Source: JBAZAX01 sp964568625 (GTDB lineage: Bacteria; Babelota; Babeliae; Babelales; RVW-14). Taken from it: a DNA stretch of 64,000 nucleotides. Of the stretch, positions 25,489-34,270 are shown one piece after another. Each line of letters starts with the position of its first letter. Position 1 is the first letter of the stretch. A model generated the notes under the pieces. The model saw only the letters and a list, made by a program, of their open reading frames with translations. It did no database searches and had not been told where the DNA came from. The stretch is taken from positions 1 to 64,000 of the forward strand of contig CAZMQG010000004.1 in NCBI GenBank assembly GCA_964568625.1, in the 5' to 3' direction. Both the position numbers and the translations under genes were made by a program.

Positions 25489-26874
25489 ATGAAAGAGTTA
25501 AAAAAAATTATGTTTGCAACAATGCTTTTACTTGGTTGTAAATTTGTAATTGTATCGGCTTTTAGATTTGCATTAACAGCCAGACCTGTTTCAACCGTTA
25601 AAACGGCGCAGGATGTTTTGGGTAACTGGGTTTTATCACAACGTTGTTATTCCGACTATTCATTTGATAATATGCCAGACGGGATGAATGAATTTTTCTT
25701 GCAAAGATTTAATAAAAGTTATTTGAAATATAAAGATAAATTGACAAGTTTAGTACCATTTTTAAGTGAGTGTACAAACGGTTATATTTCTGAAAATGGA
25801 CAAATATCTGGATTTGAGATTGATGATGATTTTAGACAAAATTTTTCTACAATCTATCAGCTTATCGAAAATAATATGCCTAGATTTGTTTCATATCTGA
25901 AAGATCATAAATTTGATTCTACTCAAAGTGGTATAAAAGACCAGGATTCGGATGTAAATTTTGTTATTAATAAATATAGGTTTCTTGATCGACTGTTCTT
26001 TTCTAATCCAAGTAAGTTTGTTGAGAAAGAACGATTATTTTCTTTTGCCAACCGCTGCTTTGAATACTGTTTTAATGTGTCGACATGGCCGGATTTTAAA
26101 AAATATCTTGATAATAATTCTGATCAACAATTAGTGAAATTTCTTTATTCAACAATGTGGTATCATCTTGTTGGTGAGGGATGGAAAGATTGGAATAATC
26201 AGACGCTTATGCAGATTGCTGAAAAATCCCAAAAGGGAGCAAGGGTTGTTTATGTTGCGGGCGGTTTGGATATTTATCAACTTTTAAAGTATGGAATTTA
26301 TAATATAGATATTATCGATCCAATGCTCCCATCTCTTGAAAAATATTATTCCTCAAAAAATTGGGAATGGCTTATAAAAGGCAACGGTAAAAATAATGGA
26401 CTTGAGGATAAGATAACTTTTGATTTTGATGGACGAAAAATTAGTTTGGTGCGAAAAAAATACAGCAAAAACGGTGTGCTTGTTGTGCATTTGACAGAAA
26501 AAGAAAAACGCAAAATTGAAAAATCTATTACCGATTGGATGATTGTAGACGAAAATAATAAATATTTGGGTTCGATTACATTTTATAGGCGATTTTGTGA
26601 TCATGCGGATTTCATTACTCATTCAATTGATAAAAAAAGTGTAGACCAAAAGCAGGAAGAACGTTTGGTTTTAATGTCATTTAACGAGCTTTATTACGCA
26701 TTTTTGCCAAAAGAAGCAGGTGGTTGGAATGTAAATATAAAACACCTGCCGGAAAATTTGAAAATCTATGTAAAACAGCTAAGAACGCCGGTTGATGTGG
26801 ATGTTTTGAAAAATATTGCACAGGCGGAGGAGTCAAAATTTAAATTTATACGTTTGGGAAGTGATGCGGCATAA
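25489..26874 (+). CDS. Unknown exported protein, paralog 2 of a tandem pair
   Basis: 461 residues from the ATG at 25489, which has AAAAGGGAG upstream. Earlier in-frame starts lie inside the GC-rich repeat. Residues 1-24 form a signal peptide. The rest is homologous to the product of 24019-25293, with YSTMWYHLVGEGWKDWN, VVYVAGGLDIYQLLKYGIYN, IIDPMLPSLEKYYS, WEWLI, RRFCDHADF and LMSFNELYYA. The conserved pattern suggests a Rossmann-type core with a Gly-Gly-x-Asp turn and an Asp at the end of the next strand, as in methyltransferases. Export of such a fold would be odd, because periplasm lacks SAM. A host-directed enzyme or a different ligand must be considered. The pair probably arose by gene duplication, with gain or loss of the signal peptide. 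Confidence 0.82.
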   Translation: MKELKKIMFATMLLLGCKFVIVSAFRFALTARPVSTVKTAQDVLGNWVLSQRCYSDYSFDNMPDGMNEFFLQRFNKSYLKYKDKLTSLVPFLSECTNGYISENGQISGFEIDDDFRQNFSTIYQLIENNMPRFVSYLKDHKFDSTQSGIKDQDSDVNFVINKYRFLDRLFFSNPSKFVEKERLFSFANRCFEYCFNVSTWPDFKKYLDNNSDQQLVKFLYSTMWYHLVGEGWKDWNNQTLMQIAEKSQKGARVVYVAGGLDIYQLLKYGIYNIDIIDPMLPSLEKYYSSKNWEWLIKGNGKNNGLEDKITFDFDGRKISLVRKKYSKNGVLVVHLTEKEKRKIEKSITDWMIVDENNKYLGSITFYRRFCDHADFITHSIDKKSVDQKQEERLVLMSFNELYYAFLPKEAGGWNVNIKHLPENLKIYVKQLRTPVDVDVLKNIAQAEESKFKFIRLGSDAA

Positions 26875-26876
26875 GT

Positions 26877-28160
26877 TTATTGACGTTGAATAAATTGTGT
26901 TATGCCTTGGAATATTCCATTGGCAATTTTGTTACGATACTCTTTGTCTGATAATTGAGAGGCATCATTTTTATTTGTTATAAAGCCAACTTCGACAAGT
27001 GCGGCAGGAATTGGGCTTCTAAGTAATACGCGAAATTTGTCGGCTTTTACGCCTCTGTCATTTATATACAGTTGTTGTGATTTTAAAAAATTAATTAATG
27101 ATGATTGAATTGATTTTGCAAGAGTTTGTGAAAGTTGCGTGTTGGCTTGAATGTGTTCATCAATCAAAGTGATAAGAGATGGATCTTTTTTTAAATTTAT
27201 GAATAAGAACCCTCCATGGCGTGTTGGAGAAACTAAATCAGAATTTTGAAGATAAAATGTTTCTATTCCATTGTGATGGGTTGAAGAACTTTTTGTTGAA
27301 TTTACATGTATTGAAACAAAAAGGTCAGCCTTGAGTTGTTCGGCAAGTGTAGATCTTTCAACTAAAGAGAGGTCACAGTCTTGGGTGCGAGTTAATAGTA
27401 CATTATATTTATTCTCTTCAAGCATCTTTTTTGTGCGTTTGGCTATGTCAAGTGCAATGGTTTTTTCGATTAAGCCGTTCCCTTTTGCGCCATAATCTTT
27501 TCCTCCATGACCTGGATCAAGGACTATGCGTTGTGATTTTGAATTGTTAGACGTTATATCCGACTTTATTAAATCGTTTTTTGCAAACAAAATAGATTCA
27601 TTTTTGTTTTTTAGTTTATCCAAATCTTCTTGCGTGAAAATATCTATGATAAGTCTGTTTGGAGCCTCCATCTTATACCATTTGATTAGCAGTCTGTTTG
27701 GTTTTAGGATATAAGCATTTTCATCTTTGTTGTTCTTATCTTTTACCTGTTTTGTTTTTTCAAAATCTATATATAAAACGACCTTTGGGAATTTTTTATT
27801 TTTTTCTGCTACGGCTATATTTTTTATAATTCCATATTTTTTTAATTCACTTAATTTTGCTATTACCTGTTTTACGCTGAACTGTTCAAGTTGCATGCCG
27901 GGGAATATTAATCTTAGCTGAAAGTTTTCTTTGATTATTTTTTTTTCAAAATAAATTGGATTAGAAAAGTCGAACATTATTTGTGTTGATACACCATGAT
28001 ATGTTTCTACCCAATTTAATCTGTTTATTGTTTCTTGCTGCAAAGATACGACTTGATCATCTATTGGTTGTCCAGCTGCGGGTTGCTCTGCTGTAAGATA
28101 ATCCGTTTTCCAGCTTAAAAAGCAGGCTAACACTATTGAGATATAAAATATTTTCTTCAT
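26877..28160 (-). CDS. amiC: N-acetylmuramoyl-L-alanine amidase, AmiC type
   Basis: 427 residues. Signal peptide 1-25, an AMIN-like beta domain (~45-175) and a C-terminal Amidase_3 domain (~210-427). Zinc ligands and catalytic residues are visible: DPGHGGKDYGA (His), GLIEKTIAL (Glu), LFVSIHVNS (His) and ALVEVGFITN (catalytic Glu). The enzyme cleaves the amide between MurNAc and the stem peptide during daughter-cell separation. The AMIN domain directs it to the septum. The substrate implies a peptidoglycan layer, supported by murB next door (divergent, about 240 bases away). The ATG follows GGAAGGGG. Its stop lies two bases from the stop of the convergent paralog gene, leaving no room for a dedicated terminator. 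Confidence 0.95.
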   Translation of the reverse strand: MKKIFYISIVLACFLSWKTDYLTAEQPAAGQPIDDQVVSLQQETINRLNWVETYHGVSTQIMFDFSNPIYFEKKIIKENFQLRLIFPGMQLEQFSVKQVIAKLSELKKYGIIKNIAVAEKNKKFPKVVLYIDFEKTKQVKDKNNKDENAYILKPNRLLIKWYKMEAPNRLIIDIFTQEDLDKLKNKNESILFAKNDLIKSDITSNNSKSQRIVLDPGHGGKDYGAKGNGLIEKTIALDIAKRTKKMLEENKYNVLLTRTQDCDLSLVERSTLAEQLKADLFVSIHVNSTKSSSTHHNGIETFYLQNSDLVSPTRHGGFLFINLKKDPSLITLIDEHIQANTQLSQTLAKSIQSSLINFLKSQQLYINDRGVKADKFRVLLRSPIPAALVEVGFITNKNDASQLSDKEYRNKIANGIFQGITQFIQRQ

Positions 28161-28406
28161 TTGGTCCCCTTCCTTTCATTTTCAAACTAGCAGTTTACAG
28201 ATTACAAAATCAATTATCTAAAAAAAAAGGCATTTAAGCGCTGCGCTGTAATAAATAATTACTCTTAGAAATTATTTATTACGTTTATCTGCTATACCAG
28301 TTTTTGGTAATGGGGGATAATTTATGTAAAATTAAAAATATTTGTTACAATATAAATCTCTTTCCTAGTTGCTTATATTATTAACTATTTACTTGAGTTG
28401 CTAGAT

Positions 28407-29357
28407 ATGTTTATCGAAAATATGAAAATAAAACAAAATATTTCATTAAATGATAAAAATTGGTTTCAGACTGGTGGGGTTGCAAAGTATTTTTGTGAGC
28501 CTACCACAGAGAAAGAATTTACCTTTGCTCTCGATTTTGCCAAACAAAATAAGCTTGAGATTTTTGTTTTGGGTCTGGGTGCCAATATTTTAATAAGCGA
28601 CGACGGATTTGATGGTTTGGTTATAAGACCTAAGTTGTGTAAAATTGAAGCTGATTACGAAAATGGTAAAGTTTCTGCCGGCGCAGGTGTTAAGATTCAA
28701 GATCTTATTGATTTTTGTATAGAAAATAGATTGGTAGGGCTTGAAGAATTTAGCCATATTCCCGGAACTGTCGGTGGGTCTGTGTATATTAATATACATT
28801 ACTTTGACTATTTTTTGGCCGATTTTCTTACAAGTGCCAGAGTGATTGAAAAAAGCTCCGGTAAAATTTTAGATGTTGAAAAATCTTGGTTTGAGTTTGG
28901 TTATGATAAATCAAAATTATTAAATGGCGATTACTTTTTAATCAGTGCGATCTTTAAATTAAAAAAGGGCTCTGAGTTCGATGCTGCTTATGCAAAAGGG
29001 CGTCGTGATGAAATTATTCGTCATCGTATGCGTCGTTACCCAAATTCAAATACTTGTGGAAGCTTTTTTAGAAATTTTCATGAAGACGAGGTTCCTTTTT
29101 TAATTAACGGCAAAAAGCTTGTGTTTGTAGGGTATTATCTTGACAAAATTGGCATTAAGGGCGAGTTGTCTGTCGGGAATGCAATCGTGTCTCACCAACA
29201 TGCAAATATGATTGTGACCAAACCTGGGGCGACAAGTGCGGATGTCATTGAGCTTGCACGAAAAATGCAAGAATTGGTAAAAGAAAGATATGGGATTACT
29301 CCAAGGAGTGAGTGTCAGTTGATTGGGTTTATAAAAGATCCGTTACTTTCTGAATAA
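28407..29357 (+). CDS. murB: UDP-N-acetylenolpyruvoylglucosamine reductase MurB
   Basis: 316 residues. It reduces UDP-GlcNAc-enolpyruvate to UDP-MurNAc with NADPH and FAD in the cytoplasm. FAD-binding blocks: LGLGANILISDDGFDGLVIR and the HIPGTVGGSVYIN segment. The general-acid serine sits in TCGSFFRN, the catalytic glutamate in RSECQLIGF, and the Arg/Tyr substrate region in RRYPNSN. The length and the lack of the extra C-terminal fold indicate the short, type II form. No clear ribosome-binding site helps to choose between TTG 28398, ATG 28407 and ATG 28422; the middle one is listed. The motif after IPGTVGG (YINIHYF) is slightly unusual compared with the common 'vyMNaGayG'. It is expressed divergently from amiC. 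Confidence 0.95.
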   Translation: MFIENMKIKQNISLNDKNWFQTGGVAKYFCEPTTEKEFTFALDFAKQNKLEIFVLGLGANILISDDGFDGLVIRPKLCKIEADYENGKVSAGAGVKIQDLIDFCIENRLVGLEEFSHIPGTVGGSVYINIHYFDYFLADFLTSARVIEKSSGKILDVEKSWFEFGYDKSKLLNGDYFLISAIFKLKKGSEFDAAYAKGRRDEIIRHRMRRYPNSNTCGSFFRNFHEDEVPFLINGKKLVFVGYYLDKIGIKGELSVGNAIVSHQHANMIVTKPGATSADVIELARKMQELVKERYGITPRSECQLIGFIKDPLLSE

Positions 29358-29500
29358 TGTTTGTAGATTTACATAGCATAAAAGTTTAAAAATATTTCGT
29401 TTTATTATTTTTCTTTACATTGATCAATTCCTTTAATATTTTAAATCACGGGTGTAATGCTGGTGGGTGTGGTGCTGGAGTTTAAAAAAGGAGTTCTATT

Positions 29501-30460
29501 ATGTTCAAAAAATATGCGCTGATTATCTGTACGGCATTTTTCATTTCAATACAAAGTCTTGGTTTATATTCACTTGATCTTTCTTGCAAATTAGAAGAAC
29601 GTGATATTAGTACAACAGCACGAATTTTGCGTACTGCCGTTATAAATTGGCGTTGTGATGAAGTAGTCGGTATTTTAAATTTTTATATGAAATATTTCCC
29701 AGGTAAATTACTTGAAATTTTATCTGATACCCAAACCAGTGCAGGGAATAAGACTATAATTTATGACCTAATATATTATCGTTTGCAGGCAATGGGAGAA
29801 CATAAAGAAATTTTGGATACGCTTGTGTCAGCGGAGCACTTTTTTCGATGTGGAATAGACTCTGATGGTAAATTTTCCAAAGAATATATTAATGAAAAAG
29901 AAATTACCGATAAAGATATTTTTGTGTTGGCACATATTTTACGTACAGCTGTTATAAGATGGTCTTACAGTGATGTGAGAGATATTATTAATCTTTATAA
30001 AAAATGTTTTCCAAGTAAATTTACCGATATTTTATATGATTGTAGATCAAGTCTTCTTTGTAACAAAACGATTATTGAGGATTTATTTTGTTATCGGTTG
30101 CAATCGAATGGAAACCATAAAGAAATATTAAGAATGCTTATAGAAGCGTTCAGGCATTCATGTTCTTTTAGAAGTTTTTCTGTAGAGGAGGTAAATAGGC
30201 AAACAATTTCATGGATGCTTTTTAATAAGTTATTATATCGCTATCCCACCCTTGTTGATTGTACGGCATTTACAAATATATATACGAATATGGAATATCT
30301 GTCTGACCTATTACAAGAATTTTTTGAACGTATAACTGAGCTTGGCGGTGGATATATTATAGACGCGTCTTTAAATAGCAGGGGGTGTACTATTAGGCAG
30401 TGTATTTTACACCAATTGCCTTCAACTTTGGCTTTTAGATATGAGATAAAATGCAGTTAA
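29501..30460 (+). CDS. Exported protein with two internal ~85-residue repeats
   Basis: 319 residues. AAAAAGGAG lies ahead of the ATG, and residues 1-24 are a signal peptide (cleavage near LGLYS). The mature protein contains two tandem copies of one module: residues ~37-125 and ~145-235. Each has an ARILRTAVINW-type helix (second copy AHILRTAVIRW), a helix ending in FP.K, then NKTIIYDLIYYRLQ..G.HKEIL (second copy NKTIIEDLFCYRLQ). The helical layout resembles ankyrin- or TPR-like solenoids but does not fit either consensus. The Cys-rich tail is unique. No family is recognised. A bidirectional terminator follows. Confidence 0.8.
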   Translation: MFKKYALIICTAFFISIQSLGLYSLDLSCKLEERDISTTARILRTAVINWRCDEVVGILNFYMKYFPGKLLEILSDTQTSAGNKTIIYDLIYYRLQAMGEHKEILDTLVSAEHFFRCGIDSDGKFSKEYINEKEITDKDIFVLAHILRTAVIRWSYSDVRDIINLYKKCFPSKFTDILYDCRSSLLCNKTIIEDLFCYRLQSNGNHKEILRMLIEAFRHSCSFRSFSVEEVNRQTISWMLFNKLLYRYPTLVDCTAFTNIYTNMEYLSDLLQEFFERITELGGGYIIDASLNSRGCTIRQCILHQLPSTLAFRYEIKCS

Positions 30461-30483
30461 TTAAAACATAAAATTTTTACCAA

Positions 30484-30522
30484 TAAAAATAGCCGAGTAT
30501 AAAAATACCCGGCTATTTTTAT
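30484..30522. terminator. Bidirectional terminator
   Basis: AAAAATAGCCG, one A-C mismatch, GTAT, AAAA, ATAC, CGGCTATTTTT: a 15-bp stem bounded by A- and T-runs. It serves the rightward gene ending at 30460 and the leftward hsp20-like gene ending at 30537. Confidence 0.9.
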
Positions 30523-30536
30523 TTTCTTATTTAGAT

Positions 30537-31031
30537 TTATTCTTCATTTATTTGTAATGTTATTTTATCTGTCTTCTCTTTTTTCCCTAATGGAAATTCT
30601 ATTTTTAGCATACCGTTTTTATAGGTAGTCTCTATTTTTGTTGCATCTTTATAGTCTACATAACTAGGCAATGTAAAGGAGCGATTGAAGTATTTTTCTT
30701 CAATTGATTTGCTTCTGTGAATATAAATATTTTTTTCGTTCTTTTCTTCTTCTTTTTCTTCTATTTTACTCTCAGCTGTAATAGTTAAGATTCCACTTTT
30801 GTTATCAATTGTTACTTTAATATCTTTTTTTTCAAATCCTGCGAGTGCAACCTCAATAGTAAATTTTTGAGTTTTTTCATTTTTGTACATGTTTATATTA
30901 TTGAATCGATCATTCATGAAGTTATCCATTGAATCGAGCTCTTTGAAAAAATCACGGCTGAATATGTGTGCTGATGAGTTGCCTGCAATCAAAGAAATAT
31001 ATGCCAGAGCCAACAATTCTTTTTTGTTCAT
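30537..31031 (-). CDS. Exported small heat-shock protein (Hsp20/alpha-crystallin)
   Basis: 164 residues. The alpha-crystallin domain (~50-155) is recognisable. It contains KFTIEVALAGFEKKDIKVTID ('y.i.adlPGvkkedikv'), a SGILTITAE strand, a charged loop of Glu/Lys, FNRSFTLPSYVD, and the signature ETTYKNGMLKIEFPL ('A.ykdGvLtitlPk'). Such proteins are ATP-independent holdases that keep unfolded proteins soluble. Unusually, residues 1-21 look like a signal peptide (LLALAYISLIAGNSSA), so this holdase should work outside the cytoplasm. The terminal IxI-type oligomerisation motif may be ITLQI. It is a monocistronic leftward gene. Confidence 0.9.
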   Translation of the reverse strand: MNKKELLALAYISLIAGNSSAHIFSRDFFKELDSMDNFMNDRFNNINMYKNEKTQKFTIEVALAGFEKKDIKVTIDNKSGILTITAESKIEEKEEEKNEKNIYIHRSKSIEEKYFNRSFTLPSYVDYKDATKIETTYKNGMLKIEFPLGKKEKTDKITLQINEE

Positions 31032-31317
31032 ATAGTCTCCCTAGAAATTAAAGGATTAATGATGATTTTTACTCACACAATATATTTTTAACCAAAAAAC
31101 TTAAAACTTGTCAATAATGTCTCTGTATGGGAATTTAAATTTTGGGATCCCATATATTTCCCTTTATAATTCATAATATATTGGTTAAAAATTTAAAACT
31201 ATTTAGTATGGAATAGTAAAAATATATATTCATATTAGAAAAATTATATTTTATTAAACTGTGTTTGTGTTAATTATTAAGTAATAAGTGATTGTGATAA
31301 TTATATGGGGAGGGAGC

Positions 31318-32424
31318 ATGAGATTTTTTAATTTTATTTTGATTTATACTGCTGCATTTTTTATTTTTTTCGATTTTAATTCTCTGAGTTGTATGAAAAA
31401 AGAAAAAGAAGCAGAAGATGCTGTAGCTGTTGATGTGGAGATGGGCGTGCCTACTGAGCATGCTACACAAGATCATGATATAACTCCTGTGCGAGTGACT
31501 GTGGATAAAAAAGCAGAGTCAGTTGGAGTTATGGTTGATTTGGGAAGAGAAAAATTTAATACGTTTAGATTACAACAATATTATCATCCAGAAACAAAAA
31601 CACTGGATTTAAGTCATAAACCAATGGGAGATCAAGGATTGAGAGCAATTTTTGATCATATAAGGCATTTTATTAGTGAAAATGATACCGAAATTCTACT
31701 TCTTGAGTCGATGAATCTAGTAGAAGTTCCATATTATTTGATAACATTTGCGTTGGTGGATAAACATTTAAGGGTTGTTTCGTTTCAAAATAATAGATTT
31801 AATATTCCCGGATTGCCTGTTTTGGAGGATGGGGCTGCAGCCGCCGCATCTACCACAGGGACATTTCGCCATTCGGTAAATATGGGAAAAAGGGAGAGCA
31901 AAAGAGCTTCAATACCTGTTTTTCAATCGGGACAAGATGCGTCGGGTCCTAGACTTGCAGGCAATGCTGGCACGGTTGTACAGATGGTTACAACTCTTTG
32001 GGAGAGTTTTTCACCGGAAATAGCGCGTGAGTTGGAGGCACAAAATTTGAGTAGTGAGGTTATACCTTTATTTAAAAAAATTATATTTATTGACAAGCGA
32101 ATTCCTCCTATAACTGTCTTTGACCAAACACAGACTGTGGTTTCGCAGCCATCAAAATGTCAAAAATTTAAATATGTTGTTGAACGTGCATTATATACAA
32201 TTGCTGGAGGAGTGGTTGCTATTCTTCCTCAAATAATTACCCTTTTTACTAATAGTTCAAGTAGTGATAAATGTGATCAGGATATGTTGGAAAAAATGAT
32301 AATGGCTTGTAATTCTAGCACAACATTCAGAGGGGATTTCAATACAAGCGGTTCCGACGTACAAGATAAAGACAAAGATTTAAAGGTAAAAGTAGCGGAG
32401 ACTTGCAAGGTTGATGTAGCATAG
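31318..32424 (+). CDS. Exported protein with LRR-like segment, unknown function
   Basis: 368 residues from the ATG at 31318, which is preceded by GGGGAGGGAGC. An upstream ATG at 31288 lacks a site. Residues 1-25 are a signal peptide ending at SLSC, followed by MKKEKE. Residues ~90-165 show leucine-rich-repeat-like spacing (TKTLDLSHKPMGDQGLRAIF, EILLLESMNLVEVPYY, LRVVSFQNNRFNIPGLP), perhaps three imperfect LRR units. An Ala-rich linker follows. Near residue 295 there is a hydrophobic stretch (ALYTIAGGVVAILPQIITLF) that could span a membrane. The tail is polar. LRRs usually mediate protein binding. The terminator at 32451 ends the transcript. Confidence 0.75.
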   Translation: MRFFNFILIYTAAFFIFFDFNSLSCMKKEKEAEDAVAVDVEMGVPTEHATQDHDITPVRVTVDKKAESVGVMVDLGREKFNTFRLQQYYHPETKTLDLSHKPMGDQGLRAIFDHIRHFISENDTEILLLESMNLVEVPYYLITFALVDKHLRVVSFQNNRFNIPGLPVLEDGAAAAASTTGTFRHSVNMGKRESKRASIPVFQSGQDASGPRLAGNAGTVVQMVTTLWESFSPEIARELEAQNLSSEVIPLFKKIIFIDKRIPPITVFDQTQTVVSQPSKCQKFKYVVERALYTIAGGVVAILPQIITLFTNSSSSDKCDQDMLEKMIMACNSSTTFRGDFNTSGSDVQDKDKDLKVKVAETCKVDVA

Positions 32425-32450
32425 TTTATCTTAAATTTGTAAAAAAAATG

Positions 32451-32479
32451 GCCCCGGATTTGAACAATCCGGGGCTTTT
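32451..32479 (+). terminator. Terminator after the LRR-like gene
   Basis: A perfect 10-bp stem GCCCCGGATT / AATCCGGGGC with a five-base loop is followed by TTTTG. An A-run precedes it. Confidence 0.85.
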
Positions 32480-32587
32480 GCATTCTTGTATGCTTGCATG
32501 CTTGCATGATTCTTATTTTCCATTAAAATACATTCATGTATTTCAACCAAAGTAATGAATGTTGTCTTTGAATTATAGGAGAGAAGC

Positions 32588-33337
32588 GTGGATTACAAGG
32601 GTTATGAGTACGGTTTGAAACCTGAGCACTTCTGGATTAAATCGCATATAAATCTTAAGCAAGAATTGCTATCTTCAATTAATATTTCGGATCAAAAAAA
32701 TAAAATTTCTAAAATTGGTACAAAAGATTTTAAAATACTTTCGATAGGGGCAGGAACCGGTGGAGACCTTGCAGTTTTAAAAAATTTTGGATCTATTTAT
32801 GCATTTGATATCGATCAAAATGTAATTGATATGATTTCCGATGATATGGTTGTTGAAAAGCAGGTTGCAGATGCACAGTCAATTCCATATGAAGATAATA
32901 AGTTTGACATGGTTGTTGCATTTGAGGTTTTAGAACATATACAAAATGATAAAAAAGCTGTTGCAGAAATAAAGAGAGTTCTTAAACCCGGTGGATTTTT
33001 GGCTTTTTCCGTTCCGGCTTTTAATACACTTTTTGGGCCAAAAGATAAGGCTCATTTTCATATGAGACGTTATAATAAAAAAATGATTCGAAGTTTATTG
33101 CCGGATTTTAAAGAGCAGCGAATTGGTTACTGGATGTTCACGCTTTTTGCTCCGGCTGCAGTACAGAGAGTTTGGGAAAAGGCCGTTGTAAGTGAAAAAA
33201 ATTATCATCCATATATTCCTGCAAAGCCTATAAATAAGTTATTTTACGGCATTCTTCAGGGTGAAAATTATTTGATACGTAAAGGCATCAATTTCCCTTG
33301 GGGGCTAACGTTGTATGGAATTTATCAAAAAAATTAA
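32588..33337 (+). CDS. Class I SAM-dependent methyltransferase
   Basis: 249 residues. GTG start at 32588 with GGAG upstream. SAM-binding motif I is ILSIGAGTGGDL, the acidic end of beta-2 is FDID, the region around motif II is DAQSIPYEDNKFDMVVAFEVLEH, and the post-motif is RVLKPGGFLAFSVP. This is the Methyltransf_11 pattern, common for glycan or lipid carrier methylation. The C-terminal part is aromatic and basic (ENYLIRKGINFPWGL) and may contact the membrane. It is the first gene of the rightward sugar cluster, 29 bases from the cytidylyltransferase, so it probably methylates a surface-glycan intermediate. The exact substrate is unknown. Confidence 0.9.
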   Translation: MDYKGYEYGLKPEHFWIKSHINLKQELLSSINISDQKNKISKIGTKDFKILSIGAGTGGDLAVLKNFGSIYAFDIDQNVIDMISDDMVVEKQVADAQSIPYEDNKFDMVVAFEVLEHIQNDKKAVAEIKRVLKPGGFLAFSVPAFNTLFGPKDKAHFHMRRYNKKMIRSLLPDFKEQRIGYWMFTLFAPAAVQRVWEKAVVSEKNYHPYIPAKPINKLFYGILQGENYLIRKGINFPWGLTLYGIYQKN

Positions 33338-33365
33338 TCCAAAATAAAAATATGGGAGAGTGATT

Positions 33366-34259
33366 GTGAAGAGTGATAATTTGCCATGCAACGAGTTGCA
33401 ACGCAATAATTTGCAGCGCAATAAGTTACCGGTGATGATACTGGCGGGTGGTTTTGGCACTCGGTTACGTGAAGAGACCGAATTTAGGCCAAAGCCAATG
33501 GTTCCAATTGGAGGTATGCCAATGTTGTGGCATATCATGAAAATTTACTCTCATTTTGGTTTTTATCGTTTTATCATCTGCTTGGGATATAAAGGTGAAA
33601 TGATAAAAAATTATTTTCTAAATTTAAAACTTCATGGAATTGATTTTACCATTAATACAAAAAGTGGGACCATTGTTGAGCACTTTGCCAATGAAGAAGA
33701 GTGGGAAATTACTCTGGTTGATACCGGTCAGAATTGTATGACAGGTGGTAGAGTTGCGCGTGCTGCTAAGTATATTGATACGGACAGGTTTTTGTTAACT
33801 TACGGTGATGGACTTGCGAATATTAATATACTTAATCTTTTAAATTTTCATGAAGAACATGGTCGGCTTGCTACGTTGACCGGGGTTAATCTCCCATCTC
33901 GATTTGGAAATTTAAAGTTGGATGGAAATCACGTAGAATCGTTTTTAGAGAAAAAACAGATTAGCGATGAATGGATTAACGGAGGGTTTTTTGTCTTAGA
34001 ACGAGAATTCTTAAAATATCTTTCGATTAACCCAGATTGTGTTTTGGAGCAGACTCCATTATTTAGTGCTGCGCAGGACAGCCAATTAATGGTTTATAAG
34101 CATGCGGGATTTTGGCAATGCATGGATACATTACGTGAACATGAACTGCTCGAAAAACTGTGGCAAACGGGTGCTCCTTGGAAAGTATGGGAAGATAAAA
34201 AAGAGTCTTTTACTCCTGCAAAAATTGATCGTGAAAAAATTAGGCAAGCTTCAATTTAA
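33366..34259 (+). CDS. rfbF: Glucose-1-phosphate cytidylyltransferase
   Basis: 297 residues. It makes CDP-glucose from CTP and glucose-1-phosphate, the entry to CDP-6-deoxy and dideoxy sugars. The nucleotidyltransferase signature is ILAGGFGTRLREET followed by RPKPMVPIGGMPMLWHIM. RfbF-type blocks follow: YSHFGFYRFIICLGYKG, VDTGQNCMTGGRV, FLLTYGDGLANI and GFWQCMDTLRE. A GTG at 33366 with GGGAG at good spacing is the best start; GTG 33360 is too close to that site. The first 20 residues are three near-copies of a five-codon unit (NELQR NNLQR NKLP), an in-frame tandem duplication ahead of the catalytic domain. The next gene is the CDP-glucose 4,6-dehydratase. Confidence 0.93.
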   Translation: MKSDNLPCNELQRNNLQRNKLPVMILAGGFGTRLREETEFRPKPMVPIGGMPMLWHIMKIYSHFGFYRFIICLGYKGEMIKNYFLNLKLHGIDFTINTKSGTIVEHFANEEEWEITLVDTGQNCMTGGRVARAAKYIDTDRFLLTYGDGLANINILNLLNFHEEHGRLATLTGVNLPSRFGNLKLDGNHVESFLEKKQISDEWINGGFFVLEREFLKYLSINPDCVLEQTPLFSAAQDSQLMVYKHAGFWQCMDTLREHELLEKLWQTGAPWKVWEDKKESFTPAKIDREKIRQASI

Positions 34260-34270
34260 GGGGTTTTGCA

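Noticed and set aside
32480..32512. Short GCTTGCAT direct repeats
   Set aside because: Two to three copies of an 8-mer right after a terminator; too small for a CRISPR or regulatory claim.
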